DNA of 64,000 nt from Opacimonas sp014872805 (GTDB lineage: Bacteria; Pseudomonadota; Gammaproteobacteria; Enterobacterales; Alteromonadaceae), in NCBI GenBank assembly GCA_014872805.1, contig WKFN01000003.1, forward strand, positions 62,001 to 126,000, read 5' to 3'. Below, in pieces: positions 15,173-24,808 of the stretch (its first letter is position 1; each line of letters opens with the position of its first letter). Under the pieces are notes generated by a model. It was given only the letters and a program-made list of their open reading frames with translations, was not told the origin of the DNA and searched no databases. A program made the position numbers and the translations under genes.

Positions 15173-17753
15173 GGTGTTTCTTAACAGCAAAATAGCCGAT
15201 TTTTTCGAGCAAAGTAGACTTTTCAAAAGGCTTTGCTAGATGGCCATTCATACCTGCGGCTAAACAGGCTTGCTTATCTTCATCCATGGCATTTGCCGTC
15301 ATGGCAATAATGGGGATGTGTCGCCAATTATTGTGCTTGCGAATATGCTGAGTGGCGGTAATACCGTCCATTATGGGCATCTGCATGTCCATCAAAATGA
15401 TATCAGGCAGGCGTTTCTGGTCTTTTAAATAATCCAGCGCCTCATGTCCATTTTCTGCAATATCCACGCTGTATCCCTCTGATTCGAGCATATTCAGCGC
15501 CACTTCTTGATTGATGTAGTTGTCCTCTACTAGCAATATCCGGATGTGGCGAGTCAGTTCGTCTTTGCCAACTAAGGTCGACTCTGAACGCTGTATTTTA
15601 TGAGATAACCCTTCCAAAATCGTTTCGTACAAACTCGACTGCGTGAGTGGTTTGATAAACACACCATCCACCAGTGTCAGCTGGTCCGAAGCAAAATGAG
15701 CTTGCAAGCCTTCGCTTGCACTGAGCAACATATACACTAAGCGATTGGAAAACGCTTTGGTCAAACTGGCAATTTGTTGTAAATCAGAGGTCAATTCTTG
15801 GCGTTGGTCGTTGCGATCAATAATAATCACCATGGACACACTAGGCAGTGCTTGAATTTGTGAAAGCAGTTCAATTCTGTTGTGACAGACAAAGGTTGGC
15901 CAACCAAAGTTACTGGTCATTTTGGGTATAATATCTAATGCTAGTGCATTATCCGTATAAATAATGGCATGTACGTCGTTGAGCAGAACATGATTTAAGT
16001 TATCTATTGCGTCTTTATCCAAATGCGGCATCTCAGCTTTGCTTAGTTTCAACGTAAACGAAAAGACCGAGCCTTGATGTTCTTCAGAGCGCACTTCTAG
16101 TTGACTGTCCATCAGCGCCAGCAATGATTGACAGATATGTAAACCCAACCCAGTACTGCCGTATTTTTTTGAATCCTGTTCGTGGACTTGTACAAAACTG
16201 TCGAAAATACGCGCTTGATTCGCTTGTGAAATCCCAATCCCAGTGTCTTCCACTGAGAATGCTAAGGTGACCATTTTGTCACTTGTTGCAAGCTGTTGCA
16301 CAGTGAGTTTGACATAACCATGGTCGGTAAACTTAATAGCGTTACTGCACAAATTGAGCAATATTTGGCGAATCCGAATATCATCGCCTAACAGATATGT
16401 ATTGAGATTGGGTTCAACATCAAACCACAACTCGATGGACTTATCTTTGATCGAACTGGACAACAGCGTACCCACTTCACGCAACAAGGTATCCAACCGA
16501 AAGGGATGTTCCGAAATATTAAGCTGATTGGCTTCGAGCTTACTAACATCCAAGATGTCATTGAGGATGCGAGCGAGAAGTTTTGAAGAGTTAAAGCCAT
16601 TGGTAGCATAGCTCATTTGCTTATTGTTCAAAGGCTCATTTTTGAGCAATTCAAAAAAGCCCATAATACCATTGAGTGGGGTGCGTAATTCATGACTCAT
16701 GTTGGCCAAAAAGCGCGTTTTGACACTGAGCGCATGGTCGGCTTTCTCTTTAGAGACAGTGGCTTCAAAAGTCGTTGCTTGTAAGCGAATTAAAGCTTTA
16801 TAAATCCATGCCATCAGTGCAATAAAAATAAGTGTGGCAATCAGTAGATACGGCAACAAGGTTTGCTTTTGTATAGTTTCAAACAAAGAGCCTGGACGTT
16901 TGAGTGGATAAGCAACAAATACCTGTGGACGCAGGATATCTGAATCTTGTTGCATATAGTGTATTCGACCCAAATACCACTGGTCGTCGATGTATCGGGA
17001 GCCATTAGATAATGCCTGCCATTGCTCGAGGTGTTGTTTGGCAAAATTTGCCTTAGGTCGATCAACTAGCCATCCCCACAATTGATTGATGTTCGGATGC
17101 GCCAAAAAATACCCGTGCTCGTTGACCAAATAAATTTGGTCTTTGACCACATCTGCCAGATCCGAAAATAACTCAGTCGATGAGTAATTGATGACAATGA
17201 GACCCAGTGGGTGTTTCGCGATGAATCGAATCGTTGGATTATAAGGGATTTGTACTTGACCAAACTCTTGGTTCAAATCAAAGTCTGTGATTAGAACTTG
17301 TCCTGTCTCGAGCTGTATGCCATTGATAAAGTAATCTCGATTCGCTTTATTTTGCAAAGTATCTGGGGTAATCACGCGACCATCTGTTGGACTATTTTCA
17401 ATCCTCAGTAGCTCATCGCCATTGGTATCAATAAATCGAATTTGTTGATATTTATTGTGGGTGATAAGGATGTCAGTCCAATGTTGTAATATATGTTCGC
17501 GTTGAGAGAGCACAGAATCTATAGTGCCGAATGGCACACCGCGATTGATTAATAGCAAGTCTTGAACTACGTTGGAAAACTCTGCATCAAAGATGTTCTC
17601 AAGTAGGGTAACTTGATTTTCAACTCGGACAACCTCTAGTGCTTTTTGCTGTTCAACTGATTGTTTGAGCTCAAGCCATACCAAACCACCTAACACGAAG
17701 ATAATGAGCAATGAAGGTATCAAAATCTGGAGTAAGGTCAGACCGCGTTTCAT
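15165..17753 (-). CDS. Hybrid sensor histidine kinase/response regulator
   Basis: 862 residues. A transmembrane helix (about 7-28) is followed by a ~270-residue periplasmic sensor that looks like a double-Cache type domain (FIDTNGDELLRIEN and QIYLVNEHGYFLAHPN segments), then a second helix (about 300-322). The HisKA domain has the phospho-His at 354 (NMSHELRTPLNGIMG), the HATPase domain has LNLCSNAIKFT, VEDTGIGIS and TGLGLHI. A first receiver-like domain (about 595-700) is degenerate; the second (about 728-850) is intact, with LVEDN, phospho-Asp in IILMDMQMPIMDG and the Lys in HLAKPF. There is no Hpt domain, so a separate phosphotransfer protein is expected. The ligand is unknown; the gene is monocistronic. 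Confidence 0.9.
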   Translation of the reverse strand: MKRGLTLLQILIPSLLIIFVLGGLVWLELKQSVEQQKALEVVRVENQVTLLENIFDAEFSNVVQDLLLINRGVPFGTIDSVLSQREHILQHWTDILITHNKYQQIRFIDTNGDELLRIENSPTDGRVITPDTLQNKANRDYFINGIQLETGQVLITDFDLNQEFGQVQIPYNPTIRFIAKHPLGLIVINYSSTELFSDLADVVKDQIYLVNEHGYFLAHPNINQLWGWLVDRPKANFAKQHLEQWQALSNGSRYIDDQWYLGRIHYMQQDSDILRPQVFVAYPLKRPGSLFETIQKQTLLPYLLIATLIFIALMAWIYKALIRLQATTFEATVSKEKADHALSVKTRFLANMSHELRTPLNGIMGFFELLKNEPLNNKQMSYATNGFNSSKLLARILNDILDVSKLEANQLNISEHPFRLDTLLREVGTLLSSSIKDKSIELWFDVEPNLNTYLLGDDIRIRQILLNLCSNAIKFTDHGYVKLTVQQLATSDKMVTLAFSVEDTGIGISQANQARIFDSFVQVHEQDSKKYGSTGLGLHICQSLLALMDSQLEVRSEEHQGSVFSFTLKLSKAEMPHLDKDAIDNLNHVLLNDVHAIIYTDNALALDIIPKMTSNFGWPTFVCHNRIELLSQIQALPSVSMVIIIDRNDQRQELTSDLQQIASLTKAFSNRLVYMLLSASEGLQAHFASDQLTLVDGVFIKPLTQSSLYETILEGLSHKIQRSESTLVGKDELTRHIRILLVEDNYINQEVALNMLESEGYSVDIAENGHEALDYLKDQKRLPDIILMDMQMPIMDGITATQHIRKHNNWRHIPIIAMTANAMDEDKQACLAAGMNGHLAKPFEKSTLLEKIGYFAVKKHLN

Positions 17754-17821
17754 TCATAATCCATGATATAAATTTAGAATTAGTATAGACTAAAAACGAT
17801 TAATTTATATACGTTTACTAG

Positions 17822-17846
17822 AAAAAGGGAGTGCTAAGCTCCCCCT
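17822..17846 (-). terminator. Rho-independent terminator after the FkpA-type gene
   Basis: On the minus strand GGGAG/CTCCC forms the core of a stem with a 7-nt loop, flanked by G/C-rich bases and followed by five T. It begins about 20 nt after the isomerase stop codon. Confidence 0.6.
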
Positions 17847-17865
17847 TAAGAGATTGGTAAAAGTG

Positions 17866-18624
17866 TTACTCGTTTGCAGTCGCCGGTTCTGCATCGACCA
17901 CATCAATTAATTCAACTTCAAAAATCAACGTTGAGTTAGGTGTAATGTTACCGGTAGCACGAGGGCCATAAGCGAGTTCAGATGGAATGTAGAACTTATA
18001 TTTGCTGCCTTCTGACATCAACTGAACCCCTTCAGTCCAACCCGCGATGACACGGTTAAGAGGGAAAGACGCTGGTTCTCCACGCTTGTATGATGAATCA
18101 AATTCAGTGCCATCTAATAAGGTACCTTTGTAATGGACTACGACCGTGTCGGTTGCGGCCGGTTTAGTGCCTGTTCCTTCAACGAGTACTTCATACTGAA
18201 GACCTGATTCCGTGGTGACAACGCCTTCTTTTGCGGCGTTCTCAGCTAAAAACGCTTGGCCTTTAGCAATATTGTCTTCCGCTTGAGCACTGGCAAGCGC
18301 TTCTTGTTTAGTGCGCACTTCTTGATCAGCATTGCGAATAATGGTTTGCATTTCTTCCATGCTTAATACGGATTGCTCAGCAAGTCCATCTAAAAAGCCG
18401 CGACGTAACGCGTCTTCATCAAATGGTAAATCTAGCTCTTCTAACTGCGCTTTGCGTGACAATGCAAACGCACCCATGCTTGAACCTAGCGCATAAGATT
18501 GGCGCTGCACGTCCGTGGTTAATTCGATTGGCGTTTGGGCTTCTTCTGGCGCTTTAGTTTGTTCGCCACAGGCCGTTAACCCTAATACAGATAAGGTGGC
18601 TAACGCCACAATTGAACGTTTCAT
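17866..18624 (-). CDS. fkpA: FKBP-type peptidyl-prolyl isomerase, FkpA/Mip-like lipoprotein
   Basis: Peptidyl-prolyl cis-trans isomerase and folding helper of the periplasm. 252 residues from ATG at 18624, preceded by GGAGAATTCCTATA; a longer frame to 18657 lacks an RBS. The signal ends in a lipobox (LGLTAC, Cys at about 19), so it is predicted to be lipid-anchored, unlike soluble E. coli FkpA. Residues about 35-130 form the helical dimerisation domain; the FKBP domain covers about 150-245, with VVVHYKGTLLDGTEFDSSY, GWTEGVQLMSEGSKYKFYIP and IFEVELIDV. A short acidic tail ends the protein. In E. coli fkpA also neighbours slyX. Confidence 0.92.
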   Translation of the reverse strand: MKRSIVALATLSVLGLTACGEQTKAPEEAQTPIELTTDVQRQSYALGSSMGAFALSRKAQLEELDLPFDEDALRRGFLDGLAEQSVLSMEEMQTIIRNADQEVRTKQEALASAQAEDNIAKGQAFLAENAAKEGVVTTESGLQYEVLVEGTGTKPAATDTVVVHYKGTLLDGTEFDSSYKRGEPASFPLNRVIAGWTEGVQLMSEGSKYKFYIPSELAYGPRATGNITPNSTLIFEVELIDVVDAEPATANE

Positions 18625-18817
18625 TATAGGAATTCTCCGTTGAGTGTATGTGATCAACTAGCCAGCATTGGCTATCGTCGAAAGGTACTACGCAATCTAC
18701 TGTAAAATCTGGCAGATGCCAACACCTGAGCCTAAAAATCCTACTTCTGACCTGGTTATTAAGTGCTTGTTCAGTTGCCTCTAAAGTAATCGATGCTTTG
18801 ACAAGTGTGAAAGAGTC

Positions 18818-18830
18818 GCGCATGATGCGC
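18818..18830. promoter_or_regulatory. Inverted repeat GCGCAT-G-ATGCGC just before the GIY-YIG gene
   Basis: A perfect 6-bp palindrome with a single-base spacer ends 2 nt before the ATG at 18833. It would occlude the ribosome binding region as RNA or could be a DNA operator. The rest of the 208-nt divergent region 18625-18832 carries no gene that I can support. Confidence 0.3.
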
Positions 18831-18832
18831 AC

Positions 18833-19099
18833 ATGAAAAGTGCGCAGATCAAAACTTGGTACGTCTATCTTTTGCAGTGTGAAAACGACATGTTGTACTG
18901 TGGATCAACTAACGACTTAGAGCGACGTTACGCCCAACACTGCGCTGGGAAAGGCGCGAAATTTACTAAGATTAATCGGCCCCTAGAACTCTTAGCGTAT
19001 CGGGAGTTTCCTGACCGAAGTGCTGCTTGCAAAGCCGAAGCACAGTTAAAAAAAATACCTAAACACCATAAGGTCACTTGGTTAAAAACCGATAGTTAA
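18833..19099 (+). CDS. GIY-YIG nuclease family protein (YhbQ/UPF0213 type)
   Basis: 88 residues, one GIY-YIG domain: the strand motif is WYVYLLQCENDMLYCGSTND, followed by the conserved Arg in LERRYAQH and the Glu in CKAEAQLKKI. The domain is the catalytic unit of homing endonucleases and UvrC; stand-alone UPF0213 proteins such as E. coli YhbQ have been linked to DNA repair or turnover but their substrate is poorly defined. Its last 4 nt overlap the convergent membrane protein gene. Confidence 0.88.
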   Translation: MKSAQIKTWYVYLLQCENDMLYCGSTNDLERRYAQHCAGKGAKFTKINRPLELLAYREFPDRSAACKAEAQLKKIPKHHKVTWLKTDS

Positions 19100-19596
19100 T
19101 CTTGTGAGTAATGATTTTTGTTCAAATAATTGATTGGCTCGCGCAATAAATCTAACCATTTAAACGGCATATCATTAGATGCAATAAATAGTACGCGAAA
19201 TGGTGTATTAGCGTGAATTGCTAACCAACAAAAGCGGTTAATCACCATCAATAAGCCACTACACAAAATAAAAAGTACAAAGCCATAGCCATCAATATAG
19301 TATTGATAAATTCCGCACACTATGATTAGAGGAAGTAAGATTTGCGTACGAACAATATTCATTTTGCATGCATATCGAATATCGTTGGCGAGAATGTATC
19401 TGCAACAGTCAAAAGACATACGTTTTTTGTAAACCGTCACGACGAATAAACAGATAACAAAAAAGGCAACTTGACCGACAAAAAATAAATATCTTGGGTT
19501 ATCGAATATAAAATGAAGGTATCCTACTAATGTGGATAACAAAATTAACGCGGATGTCCCTATCTGCAGTTTGCTCGAGGAGCTTTCATATTGCAT
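19096..19596 (-). CDS. Uncharacterised four-helix membrane protein
   Basis: 166 residues from ATG at 19596; an upstream TTG (19608) would add four residues. Four hydrophobic segments are evident (ALILLSTLVGYLHFIF, YLFFVGQVAFFVICLFVVTV, ILLPLIIVCGIYQYYI, FVLFILCSGLLMVIN). There is no signature residue pattern I recognise. Base composition is a little more AT-rich than its neighbours. It stands alone between two plus-strand genes; function unknown. Confidence 0.7.
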   Translation of the reverse strand: MQYESSSSKLQIGTSALILLSTLVGYLHFIFDNPRYLFFVGQVAFFVICLFVVTVYKKRMSFDCCRYILANDIRYACKMNIVRTQILLPLIIVCGIYQYYIDGYGFVLFILCSGLLMVINRFCWLAIHANTPFRVLFIASNDMPFKWLDLLREPINYLNKNHYSQD

Positions 19597-19704
19597 AATT
19601 GAAATCAAAGCAAAACACTACAAGATTTTGATAATCTCTTACTTTTGTTTTTTTGGCAATATTAACGGTCCAATTTTGTAAGTTATACGACTAAAGTGAG
19701 ACAA

Positions 19705-19917
19705 ATGAACTCTTTAGAACAGAAGATAATAGATTTAGAGACTCAATTAGCGTTTCAAGAAGATACGATTGAAGCGCTCAATCAAGCATTAGCGTCACAG
19801 CAGAAACAACTCGATGATGTGCAATTTAAGCTCAAACATGTATTAGACAAGGTCAAAAGTATGGAGCCAAGTAACATTGCATCGGCGAGTGAAGAAACCC
19901 CGCCGCCGCATTATTAA
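19705..19917 (+). CDS. slyX: SlyX family coiled-coil protein
   Basis: 70 residues from ATG at 19705, with AAGTGAG just upstream; a GTG three codons earlier is an alternative. The protein is mostly a heptad-repeat coiled coil (EQKIIDLETQLAFQEDTIEA, then LASQQKQLDDVQFKLKHVLDKV) ending in the Pro-rich PPPHY tail characteristic of SlyX. Biochemical role is unknown. slyX lies near fkpA in E. coli, and the same proximity is seen here. Confidence 0.9.
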   Translation: MNSLEQKIIDLETQLAFQEDTIEALNQALASQQKQLDDVQFKLKHVLDKVKSMEPSNIASASEETPPPHY

Positions 19918-19940
19918 TAATTAGCGCCTCGATGATGAGT

Positions 19941-20147
19941 TTAGGGTTTAAATACGCCAATTACATCTGCGGTATTTTGGCCGGCGCTTTCTACGTCGGT
20001 TGGTGATTGAGTGTCTTTGTAATCACATTCAACGCACTGTAACTTTTCGACGTTATTTTCAAAATACAACATGATAGAATCTTGGGCTTTACAATGCGGA
20101 CAAGTCGCTCCGGCGATAAAGCGTTTACGTGTTTTTTCTTGTGACAT
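19941..20147 (-). CDS. yheV: YheV family zinc-ribbon protein
   Basis: 68 residues with a zinc ribbon formed by CPHC (about residues 16-19) and CVEC (about residues 38-41), preceded by the basic family N terminus RKRFIAGATCP and ended by the conserved GVFKP. The molecular role is unknown. It is divergent from yheS, and the two share the 129-nt region 20148-20276, as yheV and yheS are neighbours in E. coli. Confidence 0.9.
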   Translation of the reverse strand: MSQEKTRKRFIAGATCPHCKAQDSIMLYFENNVEKLQCVECDYKDTQSPTDVESAGQNTADVIGVFKP

Positions 20148-20276
20148 AAGGTTTAGTTGGTAATAAATAAGTTGAGCATTATTTTAATACGCTCATTATA
20201 CGCAAATGCATCATAAAATCTTTGCGAATTTAGTGGTAGAATGCGCGCTTAAAGATATTATGATTTATCCTGTAAC

Positions 20277-22229
20277 ATGATCAAACTGACTCAAGTCTCG
20301 TTTATGCGAGGCGCCGAAACTCTGCTAGAGCCTTGTAGCATCGATATTTTTACCGGACAAAAATGCGCTATTATCGGCGCTAATGGCTGCGGTAAATCGT
20401 CTATGTTTGCCATGCTGACCGGTGGACTGGCGCCTGAGACTGGTGAGTTATCCATTCCTAAACAATGGCGCATGGTCTCCGTTGCACAGCATACCCCACA
20501 GACTACATTAAGTGTTTTGGATCACACCATTCAAGGTGACAAAGTGTTGAGTGACTTACGCGCTCAGTTGGCGCAAGCGGAAGCGGCTGATCACGGAGAA
20601 GAAATCGCACGGTTACACGACGCACTCGCCAGCGCTGGGCATTATGATGTCGAAGCGCGTGCCGCGACTATTTTGTCGGGATTAGGTTTTAGTCAACAGG
20701 CGCTAGCACAACCGGTCAATGATTTTTCCGGTGGGTGGAAGATGCGCATTAATTTGGCCCAAGCTCTTTTGTGTCCGTCGGATCTGCTCTTACTCGATGA
20801 ACCGACTAACCACTTGGATCTAGACGCAGTTATCTGGTTAGAAAAGTGGTTACAACGATATGCGGGCACCTTGTTACTGATTTCACATGATAAACATTTT
20901 ATCGATGCCATTGCCGATCAAATTATCAGCTTTGAACAGCGTCAGCTGAAGACGTATACCGGTAACTATAGCGCTTATGAAAAGCAAAAAGCAGAGCGCT
21001 TGCGCCTACAAAGCCTAGAATACAAGAAACAACAAGCGCACATTGCGCATTTAGAAAAATTCATCACTCGCTTCAAAGCCAAGGCCAGTAAAGCCAAACA
21101 AGCACAAAGTCGTGTGAAGCAGCTCGAGCGCATGAGTTTACTGGCGCCGGTACAGGCCGAAAACCCATTTAGTTTCGCTTTTGCAGAGCCTCAAGCCTTG
21201 CCCAACCCATTGGTGCAAATGCGCGATATTCAAGTCGGCTACGGTGATAAGGTCATTCTGAACGAGGTCCAGCTTAACCTTGTTCCGGGCAGTCGCATTG
21301 GCCTGTTGGGTCGCAACGGCGCGGGTAAATCCACTTTGATTAAGTTATTAGCGAATGTCCACGGCCCAATGCAAGGTGAGTTTACGACGGCTCAGGGCTT
21401 GGATGTGGGGTATTTTGCTCAGCATCAGGTGGACACGCTTGACCCCGAAGCCAGTGCATTGTTACATTTACAACGCTTAGATGAGCAAGCCACCGAACAG
21501 TCGTTGCGAGATTTTTTGGGTGGTTTCGGCTTTCAAGGAGACCAAGCAACACGCCCAGTGAAACCTTTCTCGGGAGGTGAGAAAGCCCGCTTGGCATTAG
21601 CCATGATTGTTTATTTGAAACCAAACTTATTATTGTTGGATGAGCCAACCAACCACTTGGACCTTTCGATGCGCGATGCGCTGAATTATGCGTTGCAAAC
21701 CTTTACCGGAGCCATGGTGTTGGTGGCTCACGATCGAACATTATTAGAAAGTGTGTGTGAGGACTTTTATCTCGTAAATGGCGGCTCTGTCGTCCCGTTC
21801 AAAGGGGATTTGGACGATTATACTCAATGGGTCTTACAAGAGGCCAAATCCGATAAAGTCTCAGATAAGCCCCTCCCATCAGATAGTCAAATTACCCAGG
21901 ATGAACGCCCGAAAATTCTGGATAGGAAAACTCAAAAGCGTCTTGAAGCCGAGTTTCGACAACGTACCAAACCCTTGCGCGATGCCATCACTCGCAACGA
22001 AAAGATAATGAATTCTGCTCAAACACGCCTGAGTGAAATCGAAAATACATTATTGGATACCAGTTTATATAATGCTGAAAACAAGGCGCAATTAACTGCC
22101 CTATTGCAAGAGCAAGGGGAGTTGCAACTAAACGTCAATGAAGCAGAGGAAGCTTGGTTTACTGCACAAGATGAGCTAGAAACGCAACAAGGGATTTTTG
22201 AAAAACAATTACATGAGGAGTTGCTATGA
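20277..22229 (+). CDS. yheS: ABC-F family ATPase YheS
   Basis: Soluble ABC-F protein of 650 residues with two nucleotide-binding domains and no membrane helices; ABC-F proteins act on the ribosome as translation factors. Walker A motifs are GANGCGKSS (about residue 39) and GRNGAGKST (about residue 346); signature motifs are DFSGGWKMRI and PFSGGEKARL; both Walker B motifs read LLLLDEPTNHLD. The inter-domain linker (KASKAKQAQSRVKQLERM) is highly basic as in the P-site tRNA interaction motif. A C-terminal coiled coil covers the last ~90 residues. Its stop overlaps the next gene by 4 nt. Confidence 0.95.
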   Translation: MIKLTQVSFMRGAETLLEPCSIDIFTGQKCAIIGANGCGKSSMFAMLTGGLAPETGELSIPKQWRMVSVAQHTPQTTLSVLDHTIQGDKVLSDLRAQLAQAEAADHGEEIARLHDALASAGHYDVEARAATILSGLGFSQQALAQPVNDFSGGWKMRINLAQALLCPSDLLLLDEPTNHLDLDAVIWLEKWLQRYAGTLLLISHDKHFIDAIADQIISFEQRQLKTYTGNYSAYEKQKAERLRLQSLEYKKQQAHIAHLEKFITRFKAKASKAKQAQSRVKQLERMSLLAPVQAENPFSFAFAEPQALPNPLVQMRDIQVGYGDKVILNEVQLNLVPGSRIGLLGRNGAGKSTLIKLLANVHGPMQGEFTTAQGLDVGYFAQHQVDTLDPEASALLHLQRLDEQATEQSLRDFLGGFGFQGDQATRPVKPFSGGEKARLALAMIVYLKPNLLLLDEPTNHLDLSMRDALNYALQTFTGAMVLVAHDRTLLESVCEDFYLVNGGSVVPFKGDLDDYTQWVLQEAKSDKVSDKPLPSDSQITQDERPKILDRKTQKRLEAEFRQRTKPLRDAITRNEKIMNSAQTRLSEIENTLLDTSLYNAENKAQLTALLQEQGELQLNVNEAEEAWFTAQDELETQQGIFEKQLHEELL

Positions 22230-22744
22230 TCATTGTTGATTTACAACACGCATCAGACTCGTTGTGGGCTTATTGTTTGGAGCGCTATGATTATCCTAAT
22301 ATAAGAGAGTACTCACTCACTTGGCAAGATATATATAATGGTAATGTAAATGCTGTTTTTGCTTTATTATGGGCACAGCAAAGTGGCGTACTAATGCGCG
22401 CATTGGAAGCCCCTAAATGGCAGCATTTGGTCACACAAACTCAACATGTGTTAGTCGATCCGATTCGAGAACAACGCAAGGCCATCACGGACAAATCCTC
22501 TCCATACTATGCGCTGTTATTGCAGGATGAGTTGGATGCCGAACGACGCCAGCAACAGCATTTGTTGCAATACATCATGACTTTGCAAGATACTAGTCCT
22601 GCATTACAGAGTCATTCTCATTTTATTGACTACATTGATTGGCATTGCACGACGCAGTTGCATCCATCGCGGTTTAGCAAAGGTATTGAGCACGCCAAAC
22701 AACTCGCGTCAATGATTACCGCTGTTGCGAAAGGCTCTCATTAA
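22226..22744 (+). CDS. TIGR02444 family protein
   Basis: 172 residues, alpha-helical and soluble. The N terminus SLWAYCLERYDYPNIREYSL and the following DVN-like segment with FALLWAQQSGVLM are the recognisable core of the TIGR02444 (DUF2390) family, which is often found beside yheS. Function is unknown. It overlaps yheS by 4 nt and touches yheT by one base, so it is translationally coupled within the yheS-yheT-yheU operon. Confidence 0.85.
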   Translation: MIIVDLQHASDSLWAYCLERYDYPNIREYSLTWQDIYNGNVNAVFALLWAQQSGVLMRALEAPKWQHLVTQTQHVLVDPIREQRKAITDKSSPYYALLLQDELDAERRQQQHLLQYIMTLQDTSPALQSHSHFIDYIDWHCTTQLHPSRFSKGIEHAKQLASMITAVAKGSH

Positions 22745-23781
22745 TGGCGGAGTTGTATTTGGCGTCAGTAACACCACATCAGACAGCGTTTGGGCACATC
22801 ACACCTTTTGCGTTCACAGCGCCCTGGTGGGCCAAAAATCGACATGTGCAAACGATTTTTGGGCGTTACTTTGGTCAGCATCCAATGATTGCTTTTGAGT
22901 CTGAACGTGTCGAATTAGACGATGGCGATTTTATTGATTTGGCTTGGGCACACAAACCAACCAAGTGCCAAGGTCTGGTTATCTTGTTTCATGGATTGGA
23001 GGGCTCTAAGGACTCACATTACATCAAACATGCAGTGCATGTCTTATCACAACAGTATCATTGTGTGGTGATGCATTTTCGTGGGTGCAGCGGGGTTGCT
23101 AATCGAACCCCTAGAGCGTATCACTCCGGTGAAACCAGCGATGCCAAAACCATTATTCATTTGCTACAAAGCCGATATCGTCATCAACCAATATATGCAA
23201 TCGGTTTTTCCCTGGGTGGCAATATGTTGTGCAAACTCAACGCCGAATATGCCGATCAAAACCCGCTCAGTGGCAGTGTTGTGGTGAGTGCGCCGTTACG
23301 GCTCGATGCGTGTGCTAAAGCTATTAATCAAGGCTTTGCCAAAGTTTACGAGCGCCGTTTATTACGCAGTATGCAAGCGAACTTGAAACAAAAAATGCAA
23401 ACCATGGATTATATGGGAAAAGTACGCGTTGAGGCACATGAGGTCGAGCAACTAACCAGTTTTGAATTATTCGATGAAAACGTTACTGCGCCATTACATG
23501 GCTTTACTGGGGCACAAGATTATTATGCAAAGTGCTCTGGGCTTGGATTTTTGCATGCTATTGAAAAGCCGACCCTGGTGATCCATGCTCAGGACGATCC
23601 GTTTATGAACGCAGATGTCATTCCCAAAGCACATCAACTCAGCGCATCTGTGGCGTATGAAATGAGTCAAAATGGCGGGCATGTGGGTTTTTTTACGGGG
23701 CCTCCTTGGCGGATCAAATGCGATCACCTCGCCTTGCGCGCACTGGACTTTTTTACTGAAATAGGTGAAAAAAAACCATGA
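22744..23781 (+). CDS. yheT: YheT family alpha/beta hydrolase
   Basis: 345 residues. Family motifs are APWWAKNRHVQTIFG at the N terminus, the oxyanion strand VILFHGLEGSKDSHYI, HFRGCSG, and the nucleophile elbow GFSLGGNMLCK (Ser near residue 159). The acid is in HAQDDPFM and the His in NGGHVGF. Members of this ABHD1/3-like group act on acyl esters, but the substrate of YheT is not established. It starts at the TAATG overlap with the previous gene and overlaps yheU by 4 nt. Confidence 0.92.
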   Translation: MAELYLASVTPHQTAFGHITPFAFTAPWWAKNRHVQTIFGRYFGQHPMIAFESERVELDDGDFIDLAWAHKPTKCQGLVILFHGLEGSKDSHYIKHAVHVLSQQYHCVVMHFRGCSGVANRTPRAYHSGETSDAKTIIHLLQSRYRHQPIYAIGFSLGGNMLCKLNAEYADQNPLSGSVVVSAPLRLDACAKAINQGFAKVYERRLLRSMQANLKQKMQTMDYMGKVRVEAHEVEQLTSFELFDENVTAPLHGFTGAQDYYAKCSGLGFLHAIEKPTLVIHAQDDPFMNADVIPKAHQLSASVAYEMSQNGGHVGFFTGPPWRIKCDHLALRALDFFTEIGEKKP

Positions 23782-24002
23782 TCGTACCGTGGCAAGAGAT
23801 CTCAGAAGACACATTGCATCGTCTTATCGAAGCGTTTGTGTTGCGTGAAGGCACTGATTACGGGGAGCACGAGATCCCTATGGCAGACAAAGTTCTGCAA
23901 GTGCGCATGCAGTTAGAGCAAGGCACGGTGGTGATTGTCTACTCAGAGTTACATGAAAGTATTAATATCATCCCGAAGGAGAAACTCACACGTAGTAATT
24001 AA
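23778..24002 (+). CDS. yheU: YheU family protein
   Basis: 74 residues; the start IVPWQEISEDTLHRLIEAFV and the segment LREGTDYGEHEIPM are diagnostic of the YheU (UPF0270) family. Function unknown; in E. coli it also follows yheT. It is the last gene of the yheS operon and overlaps the convergent cysQ by 17 nt. Confidence 0.92.
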   Translation: MIVPWQEISEDTLHRLIEAFVLREGTDYGEHEIPMADKVLQVRMQLEQGTVVIVYSELHESINIIPKEKLTRSN

Positions 24003-24801
24003 CTAAGGCTTCCCAATCGACAGATTGATCACCTAACACCATAAAGTTTGGGTTTTCTAAAGATTCACGTTGGTTGTAGGTAATTGGCTCAAAATCGACA
24101 TTGACAATACGACCACCGGCTTCGTTGATGATGCATTCAGACGCACCCGTATCCCACTCGCCAGTGACACCCAAGCGCATAAAAAAGTCAGCTTTGCCTT
24201 CTGCGATGAAACAGGCTTTTAACGAGCAAGACCCAGTGGGTAAGGTTTGATAGGTACGAGAATTATCTAAGCGGCGCAAGACGTTTTCACGTTTTTGACG
24301 GCGGGAAATGGCTACCACCACAGGCTCTTCAGCGGGCGCAATGAATTGTTTGACATGAATTTGCTTTTGTTCAATGGCGCAAGATTTGTAAGCGCCTTCG
24401 CCTTTGACTGCATAATATAAGCTTTCTCCTGCGGGCCAATATATGACACCAATGACAGGCTGGTTGTTTTCAATTAAGGCTATGTTCACAGCAAAATCGC
24501 CGCTGCGAGCAATAAACTCTTGGGTACCATCAATCGGATCGATCAGCCAATAACGCTCCCAATCGACTCGGTCAGCCAGGGCTAAGTGTTCGGTTTCTTC
24601 CGACATGATTGGAATATCAGGCGTCTTGGTCTGAAGAATGTCCATAATGATTTCGTTGGCTTTGTAATCAGCGCTGGTAACTGGCGATTCATCGTCTTTG
24701 GCGTATTCTTCAAAGTCACCGCTGTCATATATTTCTAAAATAGCATGACCAGCTCGTTTGGCGGCATCTTGGGCGATGGCAAGTAAATCAAGGTATTGCA
24801 T
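23986..24801 (-). CDS. cysQ: 3'(2'),5'-bisphosphate nucleotidase CysQ
   Basis: Mg2+-dependent phosphatase of the inositol monophosphatase fold that hydrolyses 3'-phosphoadenosine 5'-phosphate, a by-product of sulfate assimilation. 271 residues. Metal-site motifs are EETEH (near residue 66), WLIDPIDGTQEFI (near residue 86) and GEWDTGASECIINEAGG (near residue 216), in the expected order and spacing. It starts 7 nt downstream of nudE on the same strand, so the two nucleotide-hydrolase genes are probably one operon. Confidence 0.93.
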   Translation of the reverse strand: MQYLDLLAIAQDAAKRAGHAILEIYDSGDFEEYAKDDESPVTSADYKANEIIMDILQTKTPDIPIMSEETEHLALADRVDWERYWLIDPIDGTQEFIARSGDFAVNIALIENNQPVIGVIYWPAGESLYYAVKGEGAYKSCAIEQKQIHVKQFIAPAEEPVVVAISRRQKRENVLRRLDNSRTYQTLPTGSCSLKACFIAEGKADFFMRLGVTGEWDTGASECIINEAGGRIVNVDFEPITYNQRESLENPNFMVLGDQSVDWEALVNYYV

Positions 24802-24808
24802 AGGACTC

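Noticed and set aside
18554..18832. Minus-strand 92-codon frame over the fkpA start
   Set aside because: It overlaps the fkpA signal peptide in another frame and its composition is not protein-like; the region is a divergent promoter.
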